Source: Pseudoalteromonas undina
Lineage (GTDB): Bacteria; Pseudomonadota; Gammaproteobacteria; Enterobacterales; Alteromonadaceae
Reading direction: 5' to 3'
NCBI RefSeq assembly: GCF_000238275.3
Contig: NZ_AHCF03000002.1
Span: 434,001-498,000, forward strand
Length of the DNA stretch: 64,000 bases
Part shown: positions 47,625 through 57,771 of the stretch, piece by piece
Layout: each line of letters begins with the position of its first letter
Numbering within the stretch: the first letter of the stretch is position 1
Made by a program: the position numbers and the translations under genes
The notes under the pieces: generated by a model
The model's database searches: none
What the model was told of the DNA's origin: nothing
What the model saw: only the letters and a program-made list of their open reading frames with translations

Positions 47625-48938
47625 TTATTTAAGTGCCAACTGAAGCTCTCTGTTACGCTCAAGTTGCGCAATAAAGTTATCAGCAATAGGCTTAAACTTA
47701 GCAAGCTCTGAGCGTGGTAATGGCTCAGATTTAGGTAGTTTCACAGTTTTGGGATTACGATGAACACCGTTAACTAAAAACTCATAATGTAAATGTGCCC
47801 CAGTTACTCGACCTGTTGAGCCTACAGTACCAATTTTCTCACCTTGTTTGATTTTTTGCCCTGTTCTAACTAGGCGTTTGTTAAGGTGCAAGTACTTAGT
47901 AACGTATTGTGTACCGTGGCTTATAAATACGTAATTACCGTTATATTTACTGTAGCCCGCTTTGATAACTTTACCATTACCTGATGATACAACAGGCGTG
48001 CCTGTACGCGCAGCGTAGTCAATACCTCGGTGTGCTTTTACTTGTCCTGTAACAGGGTGTAAGCGGCGAGGATTAAAGCTTGAGCTAATATATTTAAAGT
48101 TAACAGGTGCACGTAAGAAGGCTTTTTTCATACTACGCCCTTCAGGGGTATAAAAATTACCGTCTGTGTGTCGAATTGCTGTGTAACGTTCGCCTTGGTT
48201 TATAAATTCTGCGGCAATAATTTTACCGGTGCCAATAAATTCACCGTCAACAAAATGAGATTCATATATTAAGCCAAATTCATCACCTTTACGGATGTCA
48301 TTTGCAAAATCCACGTCCCAACCAAATATATCGGCAAAGTTCATGATTTGGCGTTCACTTAAACCTGCAGCGATCGCTGACGTCCAAAAACTGCTAGAAA
48401 TTTCCCCACCGGCGGTTTTGCTCAGTGTTTCTATTTCTTTGCTGTCAATTGAAGTATCGTATTGGCCTTCGTCATTAAGGGTGACATATAAGGTATCTGT
48501 TTTAGATATAACGTAACGTAACTGAGCCAACGAACCATCTTTTGCAGTAGCAAAGCTTAGTGTTTCACCTGGATGAATTTTGGTAAGCTTGCGTGTTTCA
48601 GCATTTGTGTTAACCAGTTTGTAAAGCGTTTGCGCAGAAAAACCAGCGCGCTTAAAAATGTTCGCTAAATTGTCACCATTTTTAACAAGGTGATCGACAA
48701 AATCATATTCTGGAAGTTTTTGCGCTGCATGCTCTGAATTTAAGTCGGTGAGTTTTTCGTTTTCACCTACTTTTATTTGTAATTCGTAACGCTTACCAAT
48801 TTCTAGCGTGTTCTCGCTATTGTCTTTGGATGCAGTGGCTTTTTCAGAAGGTAAAAAGGCTAAGGCAACAATAGCAGAAACCAAACCTAGAATAAGCATT
48901 TTGTGTTTTTTGGGGAGCGTGTTAACCACGTGGACCAT
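47625..48938 (-). CDS. M23 murein endopeptidase (MepM-like)
   Basis: A 437-residue peptidoglycan endopeptidase. It has an N-terminal membrane anchor or signal (about 13-30). An OapA/LysM-like region (about 75-130, VKNGDNLANIFKRAGFS) is followed by a linker and the M23 domain (about 285-400). Zinc ligands are in HRGIDYAART (His, Asp) and HLHYEF (HxH). It likely cleaves cross-links during growth, like E. coli MepM. The gene is divergent from tyrS. The start is the ATG at 48938. A later start at MLILGL is possible. Confidence 0.85.
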   Translation of the reverse strand: MVHVVNTLPKKHKMLILGLVSAIVALAFLPSEKATASKDNSENTLEIGKRYELQIKVGENEKLTDLNSEHAAQKLPEYDFVDHLVKNGDNLANIFKRAGFSAQTLYKLVNTNAETRKLTKIHPGETLSFATAKDGSLAQLRYVISKTDTLYVTLNDEGQYDTSIDSKEIETLSKTAGGEISSSFWTSAIAAGLSERQIMNFADIFGWDVDFANDIRKGDEFGLIYESHFVDGEFIGTGKIIAAEFINQGERYTAIRHTDGNFYTPEGRSMKKAFLRAPVNFKYISSSFNPRRLHPVTGQVKAHRGIDYAARTGTPVVSSGNGKVIKAGYSKYNGNYVFISHGTQYVTKYLHLNKRLVRTGQKIKQGEKIGTVGSTGRVTGAHLHYEFLVNGVHRNPKTVKLPKSEPLPRSELAKFKPIADNFIAQLERNRELQLALK

Positions 48939-49429
48939 AACGTGCCTTTTTCTGCTGTCAAGATAATAAATAGATTATATTGCAGGATATAACGAATAAT
49001 CTATGAATACTAGTATTTTGTAGATTTAAACTCGCGTTAAATTAAGCTAAAATCATAGGGTATTCAGGCTGTTTGTGTTTAAAGTTGAATAACAGCACTA
49101 TTTTATATCCTTGGATACTTTGCTTTTTCATCGTAATGTTAAATTAGCTTTTAAAACGATTTAATAGCGAGAAGTGATTAATTTATAAACTGTTTTTTGG
49201 GCTTTTATAAACACCTTTAGTGTATTATTAATCGCTCTTTTATATCCCATTTTAGAACGTACGCCCTGCATTTTAGTTGGTGCAGCGATTAGTTAAAAAA
49301 GTTGTTCTAATTAAGTGGAAATTTGTTATGTTAGCTAAATAGTTTTATTTGTTTTGTTAAAACGCGCTAGCAATAAATCGTGAGCATATACACCCCCTTC
49401 GTTGTCAGAATTTTTTGGAGTAACACACA
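48939..49429. promoter_or_regulatory. Divergent promoter region and long tyrS leader
   Basis: This 491-bp region separates the peptidase gene from tyrS. No ORF of note. A hairpin candidate AATCGCT (49230-49236) with AGCGATT (49284-49290) lies about 140 bases before the tyrS start, with an overlapping CTGCA/TGCAG pair that could form instead. This would allow alternative folds. No T-box or TyrR-type site was resolved. Confidence 0.35.
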
Positions 49430-50629
49430 GTGGATTTACAAACCGCTCTAGCAGAGATAAAACGCGGTGCAGAAGAGATATTAATTGAAGATGAGTTGGT
49501 TGAAAAATTAAAGTCGGGGAAAAAGCTAAAAATTAAAGCTGGTTTCGATCCTACGGCTCCAGATTTGCACCTAGGTCACACTGTACTAATTAATAAAATG
49601 AAAACCTTTCAAGATTTAGGTCATGAGGTTATTTTCTTAATTGGTGACTTTACCGGTATGATAGGCGATCCAACGGGCAAAAATGTTACCCGTAAGCCAC
49701 TGACTCGTGATGATGTGCTTGCTAATGCTGAAACCTATAAAGAACAGGTTTTCAAAATTTTAGACCCAGCTAAAACAACTGTTGCTTTTAACTCTACGTG
49801 GATGGAGAAGTTGGGCGCGGCTGGAATGATAAAATTGGCAGCACGCCAAACTGTGGCACGCATGCTTGAGCGTGATGACTTTAAAAAGCGCTATGCTGGC
49901 GGTCAATCTATCGCAATCCATGAGTTTTTATATCCACTAGTACAGGGTTGGGATTCAGTTGCTCTTGAGTCTGATGTTGAGCTAGGCGGCACCGATCAAC
50001 GCTTTAACCTATTAATGGGTCGTGAGCTGCAAAAAGATGAAGGTCAAAAACCTCAAACCGTACTAATGATGCCTTTACTTGAAGGGACTGATGGCGTTCA
50101 GAAAATGTCAAAGTCACTAGGAAACTACATAGGTATTACTGATACGCCTAGCGACATGTTTGGTAAAATCATGTCAATTAGTGATGTACTAATGTGGCGT
50201 TACTATGACTTGCTAAGTAGCCTTTCTATTGAGCAAATTGCAGCGCAAAAACAGCGTGTAGAGCAAGGCACTAACCCTCGCGATATTAAGATTGAATTAG
50301 CGAAAGAGTTAATTGCACGTTTCCATAGCGAAGCCGATGCGCAAGCTGCTCATGATGACTTTATTCAGCGTTTTCAGAAAAAAGCACTACCTGATGAAAT
50401 TCCAGAGCTGACAGTTAACATTGATGAAGACACTATTCTAATTGCTAACTTGCTAAAAGAAGCTGGCTTAGTGGCGAGTACTTCAGAGGCCATGCGTATG
50501 ATCAAACAAGGTGCAGTAAAGCTTAACGGCGAAGAAAAAATTACCGATACCAAATTGGAAGTAGCAAAAGGAACAACCGCTATTTACCAAGTAGGTAAAC
50601 GTAAGTTTGCAAATATTACTGTAGCCTAA
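49430..50629 (+). CDS. tyrS: Tyrosyl-tRNA synthetase
   Basis: A 399-residue class I synthetase charging tRNA-Tyr. The HIGH-type motif is HLGH ([12 protein letters not shown]) and KMSKS is intact ([13 protein letters not shown]). A C-terminal S4 RNA-binding domain (about 335-395) has [15 protein letters not shown]. Length suits the TyrRZ-like form of many gammaproteobacteria (about 400). It starts at GTG with TTGGAGTAA upstream. It is monocistronic and ends at a UUCG-loop terminator. Confidence 0.95.
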   Translation: MDLQTALAEIKRGAEEILIEDELVEKLKSGKKLKIKAGFDPTAPDLHLGHTVLINKMKTFQDLGHEVIFLIGDFTGMIGDPTGKNVTRKPLTRDDVLANAETYKEQVFKILDPAKTTVAFNSTWMEKLGAAGMIKLAARQTVARMLERDDFKKRYAGGQSIAIHEFLYPLVQGWDSVALESDVELGGTDQRFNLLMGRELQKDEGQKPQTVLMMPLLEGTDGVQKMSKSLGNYIGITDTPSDMFGKIMSISDVLMWRYYDLLSSLSIEQIAAQKQRVEQGTNPRDIKIELAKELIARFHSEADAQAAHDDFIQRFQKKALPDEIPELTVNIDEDTILIANLLKEAGLVASTSEAMRMIKQGAVKLNGEEKITDTKLEVAKGTTAIYQVGKRKFANITVA

Positions 50630-50644
50630 AGCTACATAGAGTAT

Positions 50645-50671
50645 AAAAACCAGCTTCGGCTGGTTTTTTTA
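50645..50671. terminator. Terminator with TTCG loop
   Basis: AAAAACCAGC pairs with GCTGGTTTTT over a TTCG tetraloop and T run. It serves tyrS and the convergent CbiB-like gene. Confidence 0.85.
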
Positions 50672-50678
50672 TAACTGA

Positions 50679-51632
50679 TCAAAAAGTTAGAACAGCCCTA
50701 ATAATTTCAACGCTAATAATAATTAGTAGCCAAAAAAAACGGGCTTGATTTAGGGTATTGAGTAGCTTTGGCACATCATCAGCACTTGGCAAGCGTTCTA
50801 CACCGACCCGCATTTTATTGAAACGCTGCTCAATATAAATAGCAGGCCCACCAAGTTGCACACCTAAAGATGCAGAGCACACACTTAATAACCAACCTGT
50901 ATTTTTTTGATAAAAATGTCGGCCATAGTGCTTAATATAATGCATGCTTTTTTTACTGGCTTTAAGTGAAGCTATTGTCAGCGCGAGTAACCGAATGGGA
51001 ATGTATTCAATAATAAAAAGAATCAGTTTAAGCGGCGTCAAAAAAGAACTGTCGGGAGCTATATCAGTGCGCCATGCTTGTTGGATTAAGGTAAGCAAGC
51101 GGTAGGCGAGAGTAGCAATGGGGCCCACTAGTAAAAAAATGAAAATTACCACAAAATAATGACGGGCCGTTCTTAGTATGACACTTTCCATAACCGCTTT
51201 AATAATCCCTGGGTTTGAAAGTGCCTTAACTTCACGGGCTACTAGTGGTTTTAATAATTCTCGAGCAGTTGATTTTTGATTTTTTTTGGTCAATTTCGCA
51301 ATACGTATCGCTTTTTTATTTATGCTACTGCTTTCTAGGCACAAGTATAAAATAAGACCGGATAGTAGTTCAGGGTAAAAGGCAAACTCCAGCAGCAAAA
51401 CGACAATAATCATAATCACAGTTAGAACAAGTGTGCTTGCTAATGAAGCGGCTAAATAATGATATTGTTTGCTGTCTGTTTTTTTATAAACACGCTGGCC
51501 AATTGCCTTAAAAATTGCAGAAAGTATATGGTTAGGGTGATACCAGCTAACTAAAGGTAAAAAGCGCTCAGCTAGGAGCGCACAAATAAATACAATAAAG
51601 TCCAAATGATTTTGAACAATATTATTGAGCAT
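50679..51632 (-). CDS. CbiB/CobD-like membrane protein
   Basis: A 317-residue integral membrane protein resembling adenosylcobinamide-phosphate synthase (CbiB/CobD). It has an N-terminal membrane region, AREVKALSNPGIIKAVMES, and the C-terminal ASLGVQLGGPAIYIEQRF with LPSADDVPKLL. These match the conserved GVRLGGP-type motif, although the central catalytic stretches look reduced. It follows mtnN with no gap (start codon directly after the mtnN stop). True synthase activity is unproven, and no other cobalamin gene is near. Confidence 0.65.
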   Translation of the reverse strand: MLNNIVQNHLDFIVFICALLAERFLPLVSWYHPNHILSAIFKAIGQRVYKKTDSKQYHYLAASLASTLVLTVIMIIVVLLLEFAFYPELLSGLILYLCLESSSINKKAIRIAKLTKKNQKSTARELLKPLVAREVKALSNPGIIKAVMESVILRTARHYFVVIFIFLLVGPIATLAYRLLTLIQQAWRTDIAPDSSFLTPLKLILFIIEYIPIRLLALTIASLKASKKSMHYIKHYGRHFYQKNTGWLLSVCSASLGVQLGGPAIYIEQRFNKMRVGVERLPSADDVPKLLNTLNQARFFWLLIIISVEIIRAVLTF

Positions 51633-52340
51633 TTACAGCGTAACCGCCGTTAACTTTTCTAGTAATGCCACAACCATTTTTGATGAATTAATAGAGGCTG
51701 TTTCTAAGTACTCTTCAAATGATTGCGGTGACTCTTTGCCAGCAATATCAGACATTGAGCGAATAACAACAAATGGTGTGTTAAGTGCAAAACACGTTTG
51801 TGCAATTGACGCACCTTCCATTTCTACTGCTAGCATTGTAGGGAAGTCATTGCGTGCTTTTTCAATGCGAACAGGGTCACACATAAATGAGTCACCAGTA
51901 CAAATTAAACCAACAAGCGTTTTTACTTCGCTAATTTGTGCAATTGTTTGCTCGGCGGCTTCTACTAGTTTAGGGTGCGCTGCAAAGCCTGCTGGCATTT
52001 GTGGTACTTGGCCAATTTCGTAACCAAATGCGGTTACATCTACATCGTGATGACGAACCTCTGATGAAATCACCACGTCGCCAACGTTAAGCGAAGGATC
52101 GAAACCACCGGCAGAGCCTGTGTTAATAACACAATCAGGTTTGAAGTTATCGATAAGTAAAGTGGTTGCAATAGTTGAAGCGACTTTACCAATGCCTGAT
52201 TGCACTAAAGTAACAGTATTACCTGCAAGCTCACCAGTATAAAACGTAAAGCCTGCTTTGGTTAAAACCTGTGGATTTTGCATCGCTTCGCGCAAAATTT
52301 TAACTTCTGGCTCCATGGCGCCAATAATACCAACATTCAT
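51633..52340 (-). CDS. mtnN: 5'-methylthioadenosine/S-adenosylhomocysteine nucleosidase
   Basis: A 235-residue MtnN (Pfs), which hydrolyses SAH and MTA, feeding methyl recycling and autoinducer-2 precursor supply. Signature motifs are [24 protein letters not shown] and the catalytic-acid region [11 protein letters not shown] Glu in [11 protein letters not shown] binds the ribose. The stop lies directly before the CbiB-like start, indicating coupled translation. In E. coli the neighbour is btuF, so a cobalamin-associated neighbour here is a partial parallel. Confidence 0.95.
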   Translation of the reverse strand: MNVGIIGAMEPEVKILREAMQNPQVLTKAGFTFYTGELAGNTVTLVQSGIGKVASTIATTLLIDNFKPDCVINTGSAGGFDPSLNVGDVVISSEVRHHDVDVTAFGYEIGQVPQMPAGFAAHPKLVEAAEQTIAQISEVKTLVGLICTGDSFMCDPVRIEKARNDFPTMLAVEMEGASIAQTCFALNTPFVVIRSMSDIAGKESPQSFEEYLETASINSSKMVVALLEKLTAVTL

Positions 52341-52395
52341 AATGTTAAATTCCTAAATTTGAATAGGCTGATTATACGTGAAGTCTGCTATAAAA

Positions 52396-52429
52396 AACAA
52401 AAAAGCGAGTCATTTAAAATGCTCGCTTT
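52396..52429 (-). terminator. Terminator after DUF2726 gene
   Basis: On the minus strand AAAGCGAG pairs with CTCGCTTT across an 11-base loop, followed by TTTTTTG and more T residues. It separates the DUF2726 gene from mtnN. Confidence 0.75.
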
Positions 52430-52452
52430 AATACATCGCTTTAACTCAGTAG

Positions 52453-53049
52453 TTATATTTCAGCAAGGGCAGTTGAATGTGCTTTTGCTTGAGAAGGTGA
52501 TAATACCGCAGGCTTATGGACTCTAGTACGAGTCGGGCGCGAAGATTGTGATTTAGCAGGTTTGCCTAATTTAAACATAATGGCATCGCGAACTTCACTC
52601 GGGCGGTAGCCTGATTTCACTTTCATACGAATATGTGGAATGCCAGCGGCTTCTAATGCACCGTTAACAAACCAATCACGTTGTGCTTTGTGCCCATCTT
52701 TGTTGGCATTATTAACTAAGTCAACTGCTGCCACTATGGTCATTTTTTCTTTGTCGACTAGTACAAAGTCGAGCTGTTTATTTTTTGCTTTAGCCAATGC
52801 AGCACGTTTAGATTTGACAGATAGACCTTGTTTGCAGTCAATCACATCGATTAGTTTAACGCGACTAACAATTTTATATTGATCGCCAACAGCGCGTTCT
52901 AATAAGCCTAGAAACGCCCCTTCTACTTGGGTAAATACACTTTGCTTACGAGTAAAAGGATAAGGGTTTCCGCCGTCATCATTAAATTTTGACGCAACCA
53001 CAGATGCCCCAACAACTAGCACTAATATTAATAATAAAGCGAATTCCAT
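52453..53049 (-). CDS. DUF2726 protein
   Basis: A 198-residue protein with an N-terminal membrane segment (about 4-20) and a cytoplasmic DUF2726 domain (about 30-165). This is a restriction-endonuclease-like fold found with topoisomerase- or helicase-type proteins. It contains VKLIDVIDCKQGLSVKSKRA and the likely active-site-type residues LDFVLVDKEKM. The C-terminal tail is basic (about 170-198). A longer in-frame start 7 codons upstream is rejected, because GGAG lies 7 bases before the ATG at 53049. Function unknown. Confidence 0.78.
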   Translation of the reverse strand: MEFALLLILVLVVGASVVASKFNDDGGNPYPFTRKQSVFTQVEGAFLGLLERAVGDQYKIVSRVKLIDVIDCKQGLSVKSKRAALAKAKNKQLDFVLVDKEKMTIVAAVDLVNNANKDGHKAQRDWFVNGALEAAGIPHIRMKVKSGYRPSEVRDAIMFKLGKPAKSQSSRPTRTRVHKPAVLSPSQAKAHSTALAEI

Positions 53050-53058
53050 ACGGTAACT

Positions 53059-53120
53059 CCATAACAACAAATTGACACTGCTTTTCTAAAGCAATTTATG
53101 TGCCCAAATAGTTGTTATGG
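53059..53120 (-). promoter_or_regulatory. Leader hairpin over the DUF2726 ribosome site
   Basis: In the minus-strand mRNA, CCATAACAAC pairs with GTTGTTATGG (10 bp, perfect), enclosing an inner AAATTG/CAATTT stem and a GCTTT/AAGC hairpin. The last two G residues of the stem are the first two of the GGAG Shine-Dalgarno. This could reduce translation of the DUF2726 gene. It is likely transcribed in the folE2-DUF2726 leader region. Confidence 0.45.
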
Positions 53121-53151
53121 CTATTTTATTAACGAATGGGGATGAGCGCTA

Positions 53152-54072
53152 TTATGCTTTATAACCGCCTTCAATACCTTTTACGGCAATAGCGACGGCA
53201 TCATGAGCATGTAAAGACTCATAATGGTTTATTTGCAGGAAGTAATCGCTAAATTCTTTTGACTCTAACGTCGTTTTAATTTTTCGTGCTGCGTCTTCAC
53301 AAAACATCAGGTTTTGACCATTTAAACGGGCAAACTCTTGTTCGTCTTCACGTTTTACCGCAGCTTGTACTGGTGTTTTAAGCTCATCTTCTAGTAAGTT
53401 TATTAAGTTAACTACATCAAACTCTTGAATGTTTTGATCTAGCTTTACTTTAACATTAGCAATAGAGCGCTGTGAGTGCGGGGTTGCTACAATGCCTTGA
53501 GTTGTTCCAAGCCACTCTAAAACCTCAGATTGAGTTAGTGTTTCTTGAGCAAACTTTTCGCTAAACGCATTTTGGATAAGTTGACGAGCAAGGGCTGCAG
53601 AGCAGGGGCAGGTTGATGAGTAAGTAACATCAACACTGAGTTCAAAACTAATGACGCCTTGATTTATGGTACTGGTAAGTACAACTGGGTAGCTTTTCCA
53701 GCCGGCTTTGCCACTAAGTAATGATTTACGGCGCAGTGGTAATTCAAATTTAAATTCGATTTGTGCTTTATCGCTTAAGCCTTCATGGCTGGTGATAAAG
53801 GTATCTAATGCTTGTGCTAAGGTGTGCGGGTTGACCTGCTGCTCAGTTGAGAGGTGATCAAGTGCTAAAAACAGACGCGACATGTGGATGCCTTTGGCGT
53901 CTTCTTGGTGTAAATTAACAAAAGCGCGTGCTTTTGCATTAACGGTAACTGGAGCTAAATCAAGAGATTCAAAAATAAAAGGCAGCTCTATATCGCCCAT
54001 TCCTACCCAGTCTAATTTACCTGTTTGTAATGCGGCAGCCGTGTTAGCAATATCTGGCATAGTCGTTTGCAT
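53152..54072 (-). CDS. folE2: GTP cyclohydrolase I type 2
   Basis: A 306-residue FolE2, converting GTP to dihydroneopterin triphosphate for folate synthesis. It is the metal-promiscuous alternative to zinc FolE. The conserved [12 protein letters not shown] cysteine motif is present (about residue 160), along with the C-terminal [12 protein letters not shown] stretch. Many bacteria induce folE2 under zinc limitation, but no Zur box was recognised upstream. The gene lies upstream of the DUF2726 gene on the minus strand, with about 100 bases between. Confidence 0.93.
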   Translation of the reverse strand: MQTTMPDIANTAAALQTGKLDWVGMGDIELPFIFESLDLAPVTVNAKARAFVNLHQEDAKGIHMSRLFLALDHLSTEQQVNPHTLAQALDTFITSHEGLSDKAQIEFKFELPLRRKSLLSGKAGWKSYPVVLTSTINQGVISFELSVDVTYSSTCPCSAALARQLIQNAFSEKFAQETLTQSEVLEWLGTTQGIVATPHSQRSIANVKVKLDQNIQEFDVVNLINLLEDELKTPVQAAVKREDEQEFARLNGQNLMFCEDAARKIKTTLESKEFSDYFLQINHYESLHAHDAVAIAVKGIEGGYKA

Positions 54073-54269
54073 GATACGTTACTCGTTATTTGCAATATTT
54101 AAAACGTCACATTTTACACTAAATAAAGAGTTGCTGAAATGCGGCAAATAACGCCAAACATGAAATTTTGTTGTTTTTATCGCACAACATGAAAATCGCT
54201 GATAGAAAATGCTAAAATTAGCCTTTAATCATACTTACTTAAGCATTTAGCTAAGAGAAACACTGATAT

Positions 54270-56588
54270 ATGACAGATTCTTCTTTGAACCCGTGGGTTC
54301 GAGTTCTTTCCAGTTCAATAACTCGTTTTGGTGAGTTTAAAACTGCAGCTATTTGCTATGCATTATTACTGACAGTATCGCTGGTTTTGTCGAGTATGTT
54401 TTACTATGTTGCCATTGGGGAAGTGAACTTAGTTGATATATTGGCTGTAGTATTTTTTACCTCAGTTGTTTCCCCTCTGGTGATTAGCGTACTGCTTAAC
54501 TCTATTCGGCAACTTGATGCCTCTTATGCCTATTTAGATAGTGCCACAAAACAAGAAAAGCTTTTAAATCAAACTCTCAAAGACAATATTAATCGTTTAA
54601 ACATTGAAATTGATGAACGTAAAATGGCCTTTCATGCTAAGCATAGAGCAATAGAAGAGCTTAGACGTGAAATTGCAGAGCGTAAAAAAACGCAACAAGA
54701 ACTCGCGCAACAAGGCATGTTATTACGCTCCATTGTAGACTCCTCACCAGATTTATTTTATTACCGCGATAACAACGGGGTGTTTGCCGGTTGTAATAAA
54801 ATGTTTGAAGAGGTGATGGGCAAAACCAGTGGCGAATTAATTGGCAAAGCCGCAGAAGAAATATTTCCAAGCCACTTTTTATCAGAAGTATTAAGAACCG
54901 ATGAGCAGGTTGAACGCACTCATCAAGGTTTAACTATTGATGTAGAGTATTCTGTAAATGGTGAAATAAGATGGTTTGAACTGAGAAAACTCCCCTTTAT
55001 AAATGAGCAGGGCGATTACATTGGTCTACTAGCCTTTGGCCGTGATATTACCAGCCGTAAAGAAGCCGCGCAGGCACTGGAAACTGCTTATAAAGATAAA
55101 GGGAAATTTATTGCCACATTGAGCCATGAATTACGCACTCCGCTCAATGGTATCGTCGGTTTAACCCGAATGCTATTGGATACTGAACTTAATAAACAGC
55201 AGCGTAGCTGGTGTAATACAGTGTTTTCAAGCGCCGAAACGCTGGGTAATATATTTAACGATATTATAGATTTAGATAAAATTGACCGTGAGCAACTCGA
55301 TATTGCCGCTAACGAAATTAATGTGTCTGACTTTATCAATGATGTGGTTAACTTTGCAGGCCTTATTGCGGAGCAAAAAGAACTTTCTTTTGAAGTAAAA
55401 CGCTCTGGAATGCTTGATATATACGCTTTACTTGATCCTACACGTTTACGCCAAGTAGTATGGAACTTAATTAATAATGCGGTTAAATTTACCCAGCACG
55501 GTAGTGTCACCTTAGATTGTGCAAGAGAAAACCGCGAAGATGGCCCATGGCTTATTATAAAAATACTCGATACCGGTGAAGGGATTCCGCAAGAACAACT
55601 TACCCGTATTTTTGATATGTACTACAAAGCGCCCGACCTTAAAGGGACCAATGCGATTGGTTCAGGTATTGGCTTAGCCGTAACAAAAGCGTTAGTAAGT
55701 GCTATGAAAGGCATTATAACTGTTAGTAGTACTCCCGGAGAGGGAAGTTGCTTTACCGTTCAAATTCCGCTGAATTTATGTAGTGCTCCTACCGAACATA
55801 GTTATGTAGGGCGTAGCTTATATATTTTATTAGTGGAAGATGTGCCACTTAATGCTGAAATTGCAACTAACCTATTAGAACAACGTGGACATGAAGTACT
55901 GTGGGCTGAAACGGGAGAAGATGCTTTATCGTTTGTAGAAACCGAAGATGACCTAGATTTAGTATTACTTGATATGCAGTTGCCTGATATTAATGGTGAT
56001 GAAGTAGCAAGACAAATTCGCGCACAAAGCCATTTTGACCCGCTTCCTATTGTGGCACTTACCGCCAATGTTCGCAGTGCTGAAGAGGAGCTTGAGGGGA
56101 TTTCTATTCAAGGGGCGTTAGCTAAACCGATAAACACCAGTAAGTTAGATAATATGCTCGCTGAACTCTTTGGCATTCAACAAGCGCAAGTTGAGGCTCC
56201 TCAACGAGTAGTTAATCAAGAGTTATTAAATCAAATTAATACTGACTTGCTAGATGTTGAAACCATTGAAGACTTTGTAAACTCGATGGGCGTTGAAGTA
56301 TTTAAACGTAGTAGTCAGTTGTTTGCAAAGCTAAATCCGCAATATCAACAAGAACTATTAGGATCATTAAAAGCAGCAGACAGAGAAGAGTACAAATCCG
56401 TTGCGCATAAGTTAAAAGGTGCCGCTGGGTCGGTTGGTCTGAATGATGTGCAGTTGCATGCAAAGCAAATGGAACATGGTGCGCTGGAACAAAGTGATGA
56501 AGTATTAACAGTCTGGCTTGATGAATTAGCAGACAAAATAAATGAAGGACAACGGGCCCTTCATTTATTTTTACAGCAATTAGAGTAA
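54270..56588 (+). CDS. arcB: Aerobic respiration sensor kinase ArcB
   Basis: A 772-residue tripartite hybrid kinase sensing quinone redox state. It has two membrane segments (about 30-50 and 57-77), a coiled coil, and a PAS-like linker (about 150-265). HisKA has His286 (LSHELRTPLNG), the HATPase has GSGIGLAV, the receiver has Asp568 (LLDMQLPDING), and the HPt has His713 (HKLKGAAGSVG). In the linker, E. coli Cys180 is conserved here as Cys175 (FAGCNK), but the second redox Cys (241) is Trp235 (IRWFEL). The partner arcA is convergent, 7 bases away. Confidence 0.93.
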   Translation: MTDSSLNPWVRVLSSSITRFGEFKTAAICYALLLTVSLVLSSMFYYVAIGEVNLVDILAVVFFTSVVSPLVISVLLNSIRQLDASYAYLDSATKQEKLLNQTLKDNINRLNIEIDERKMAFHAKHRAIEELRREIAERKKTQQELAQQGMLLRSIVDSSPDLFYYRDNNGVFAGCNKMFEEVMGKTSGELIGKAAEEIFPSHFLSEVLRTDEQVERTHQGLTIDVEYSVNGEIRWFELRKLPFINEQGDYIGLLAFGRDITSRKEAAQALETAYKDKGKFIATLSHELRTPLNGIVGLTRMLLDTELNKQQRSWCNTVFSSAETLGNIFNDIIDLDKIDREQLDIAANEINVSDFINDVVNFAGLIAEQKELSFEVKRSGMLDIYALLDPTRLRQVVWNLINNAVKFTQHGSVTLDCARENREDGPWLIIKILDTGEGIPQEQLTRIFDMYYKAPDLKGTNAIGSGIGLAVTKALVSAMKGIITVSSTPGEGSCFTVQIPLNLCSAPTEHSYVGRSLYILLVEDVPLNAEIATNLLEQRGHEVLWAETGEDALSFVETEDDLDLVLLDMQLPDINGDEVARQIRAQSHFDPLPIVALTANVRSAEEELEGISIQGALAKPINTSKLDNMLAELFGIQQAQVEAPQRVVNQELLNQINTDLLDVETIEDFVNSMGVEVFKRSSQLFAKLNPQYQQELLGSLKAADREEYKSVAHKLKGAAGSVGLNDVQLHAKQMEHGALEQSDEVLTVWLDELADKINEGQRALHLFLQQLE

Positions 56589-56595
56589 AAACTAA

Positions 56596-57312
56596 TTAGC
56601 TGTCGATTTTACCAATGAAGCGGTAACCTTCACCATGAATGGTGCTGATTAACTCAGACGTTGAGTTGTCGCTTTCAAAGTGCTTACGGATACGACGAAT
56701 GGTAACATCAACTGTACGGTCGTTAGCGCGAAGCTCACGGCCAGTCATGTGCTTAATTAGTTGCTCACGGCTGAATATACGACCTGGAGAGTCAAGCATT
56801 AAACGCAGTGCTCTGTACTCGCCTTTAGGTAGGCGTTTTGCATCTCCATTTGGAGAAGTAAGGCAACGACTGTTTTCGTCAAGTTCCCAACCGTTAAAGG
56901 TGATAACGCCATTGGTTTCAATAGCTGATTCTTCACCACCTAATGCAGTACGCGTAATTAAGTTACGTGCACGAATAGTTAATTCTCGTGGGTTGAAAGG
57001 CTTAGTAATATAGTCATCAGCACCAATTTCAAGACCTAAAATACGGTCTACATCGTTGTCACGGCCTGTTAAGAAAATAAGACCAACTTTACGTTTTTGG
57101 CGTAACTCGCGAGCTAAAATAAGCCCGTTTTTACCTGGCAGGTTGATGTCCATAACTACAAGATTGACGTCATCGTTATTTGTAAGCTTATCATGCATAT
57201 CATCGCCATCAATGGCTTCAATAACTTTGTAACCTTCAGCTTCAAATAAACTAACGAGGTTTAGTCTAGTTACGTCTTCATCCTCTACGATCAGAATGAC
57301 TGGCGTTTGCAT
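56596..57312 (-). CDS. arcA: Aerobic respiration response regulator ArcA
   Basis: A 238-residue OmpR-family regulator. The receiver domain begins [12 protein letters not shown] and has phospho-acceptor Asp about 55 ([10 protein letters not shown]). The C-terminal winged helix (about 140-235) contains the recognition region [14 protein letters not shown]. Phosphorylated ArcA represses respiratory and TCA genes and may act on the oad genes about 10 kb away. The stop is 7 bases from the arcB stop. A 460-base upstream region precedes the start. Confidence 0.95.
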   Translation of the reverse strand: MQTPVILIVEDEDVTRLNLVSLFEAEGYKVIEAIDGDDMHDKLTNNDDVNLVVMDINLPGKNGLILARELRQKRKVGLIFLTGRDNDVDRILGLEIGADDYITKPFNPRELTIRARNLITRTALGGEESAIETNGVITFNGWELDENSRCLTSPNGDAKRLPKGEYRALRLMLDSPGRIFSREQLIKHMTGRELRANDRTVDVTIRRIRKHFESDNSTSELISTIHGEGYRFIGKIDS

Positions 57313-57771
57313 CTTTAATTAACCTTTTTGGAGTGTGTTTTATTTATAAAATCGGCGTGATCATCAGAGCCGACTACTAGAATTATAGGATTATATCTAA
57401 ATGTTAACAAGTAAAAACAGATTAGATATAAACAGCTGCGCGCCCAAACCTACTATGACGTATTATTAAAAACCGCGGCTTAATTGATACTTAACGTTGG
57501 ATGTATAATTTGAATTATAGAGTCGAAGCCATTTCCCTTTAATAATTGATACATCCATCAACCACCTAAAGATACTTAAAATAATCAGACTAATTCAAAA
57601 CGGAATTATATCACTTTCCAACTTTTCATCAATGTATGTGATATGTTAAACACAATTAAGTTCATTAATTGTGTGGAAATACAGCATTAATGATACAACT
57701 GTTTAGTTGGCTATGTATTAGTATGGTCATAAAGTTGTAATTCAAGAGGGGAATAAGAGTTATTTCGCTTT
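57313..57771. other. arcA upstream region, 459 bp without a gene
   Basis: No ORF. A perfect 10-bp hairpin ACACAATTAA/TTAATTGTGT lies at 57650-57674, and TATAATT/AATTATA (57504-57519) is a 7-2-7 palindrome that may be an operator or promoter element. It includes the arcA leader, and the 3' side may contain the terminator of the minus-strand sensor kinase gene. No clear ArcA box could be fixed. Confidence 0.4.

Noticed and set aside
57546..57561. FNR-like site TTGAT-N6-ATCAA upstream of arcA
   Set aside because: FNR sites have a 4-base spacer; here it is 6, so the match is probably fortuitous.
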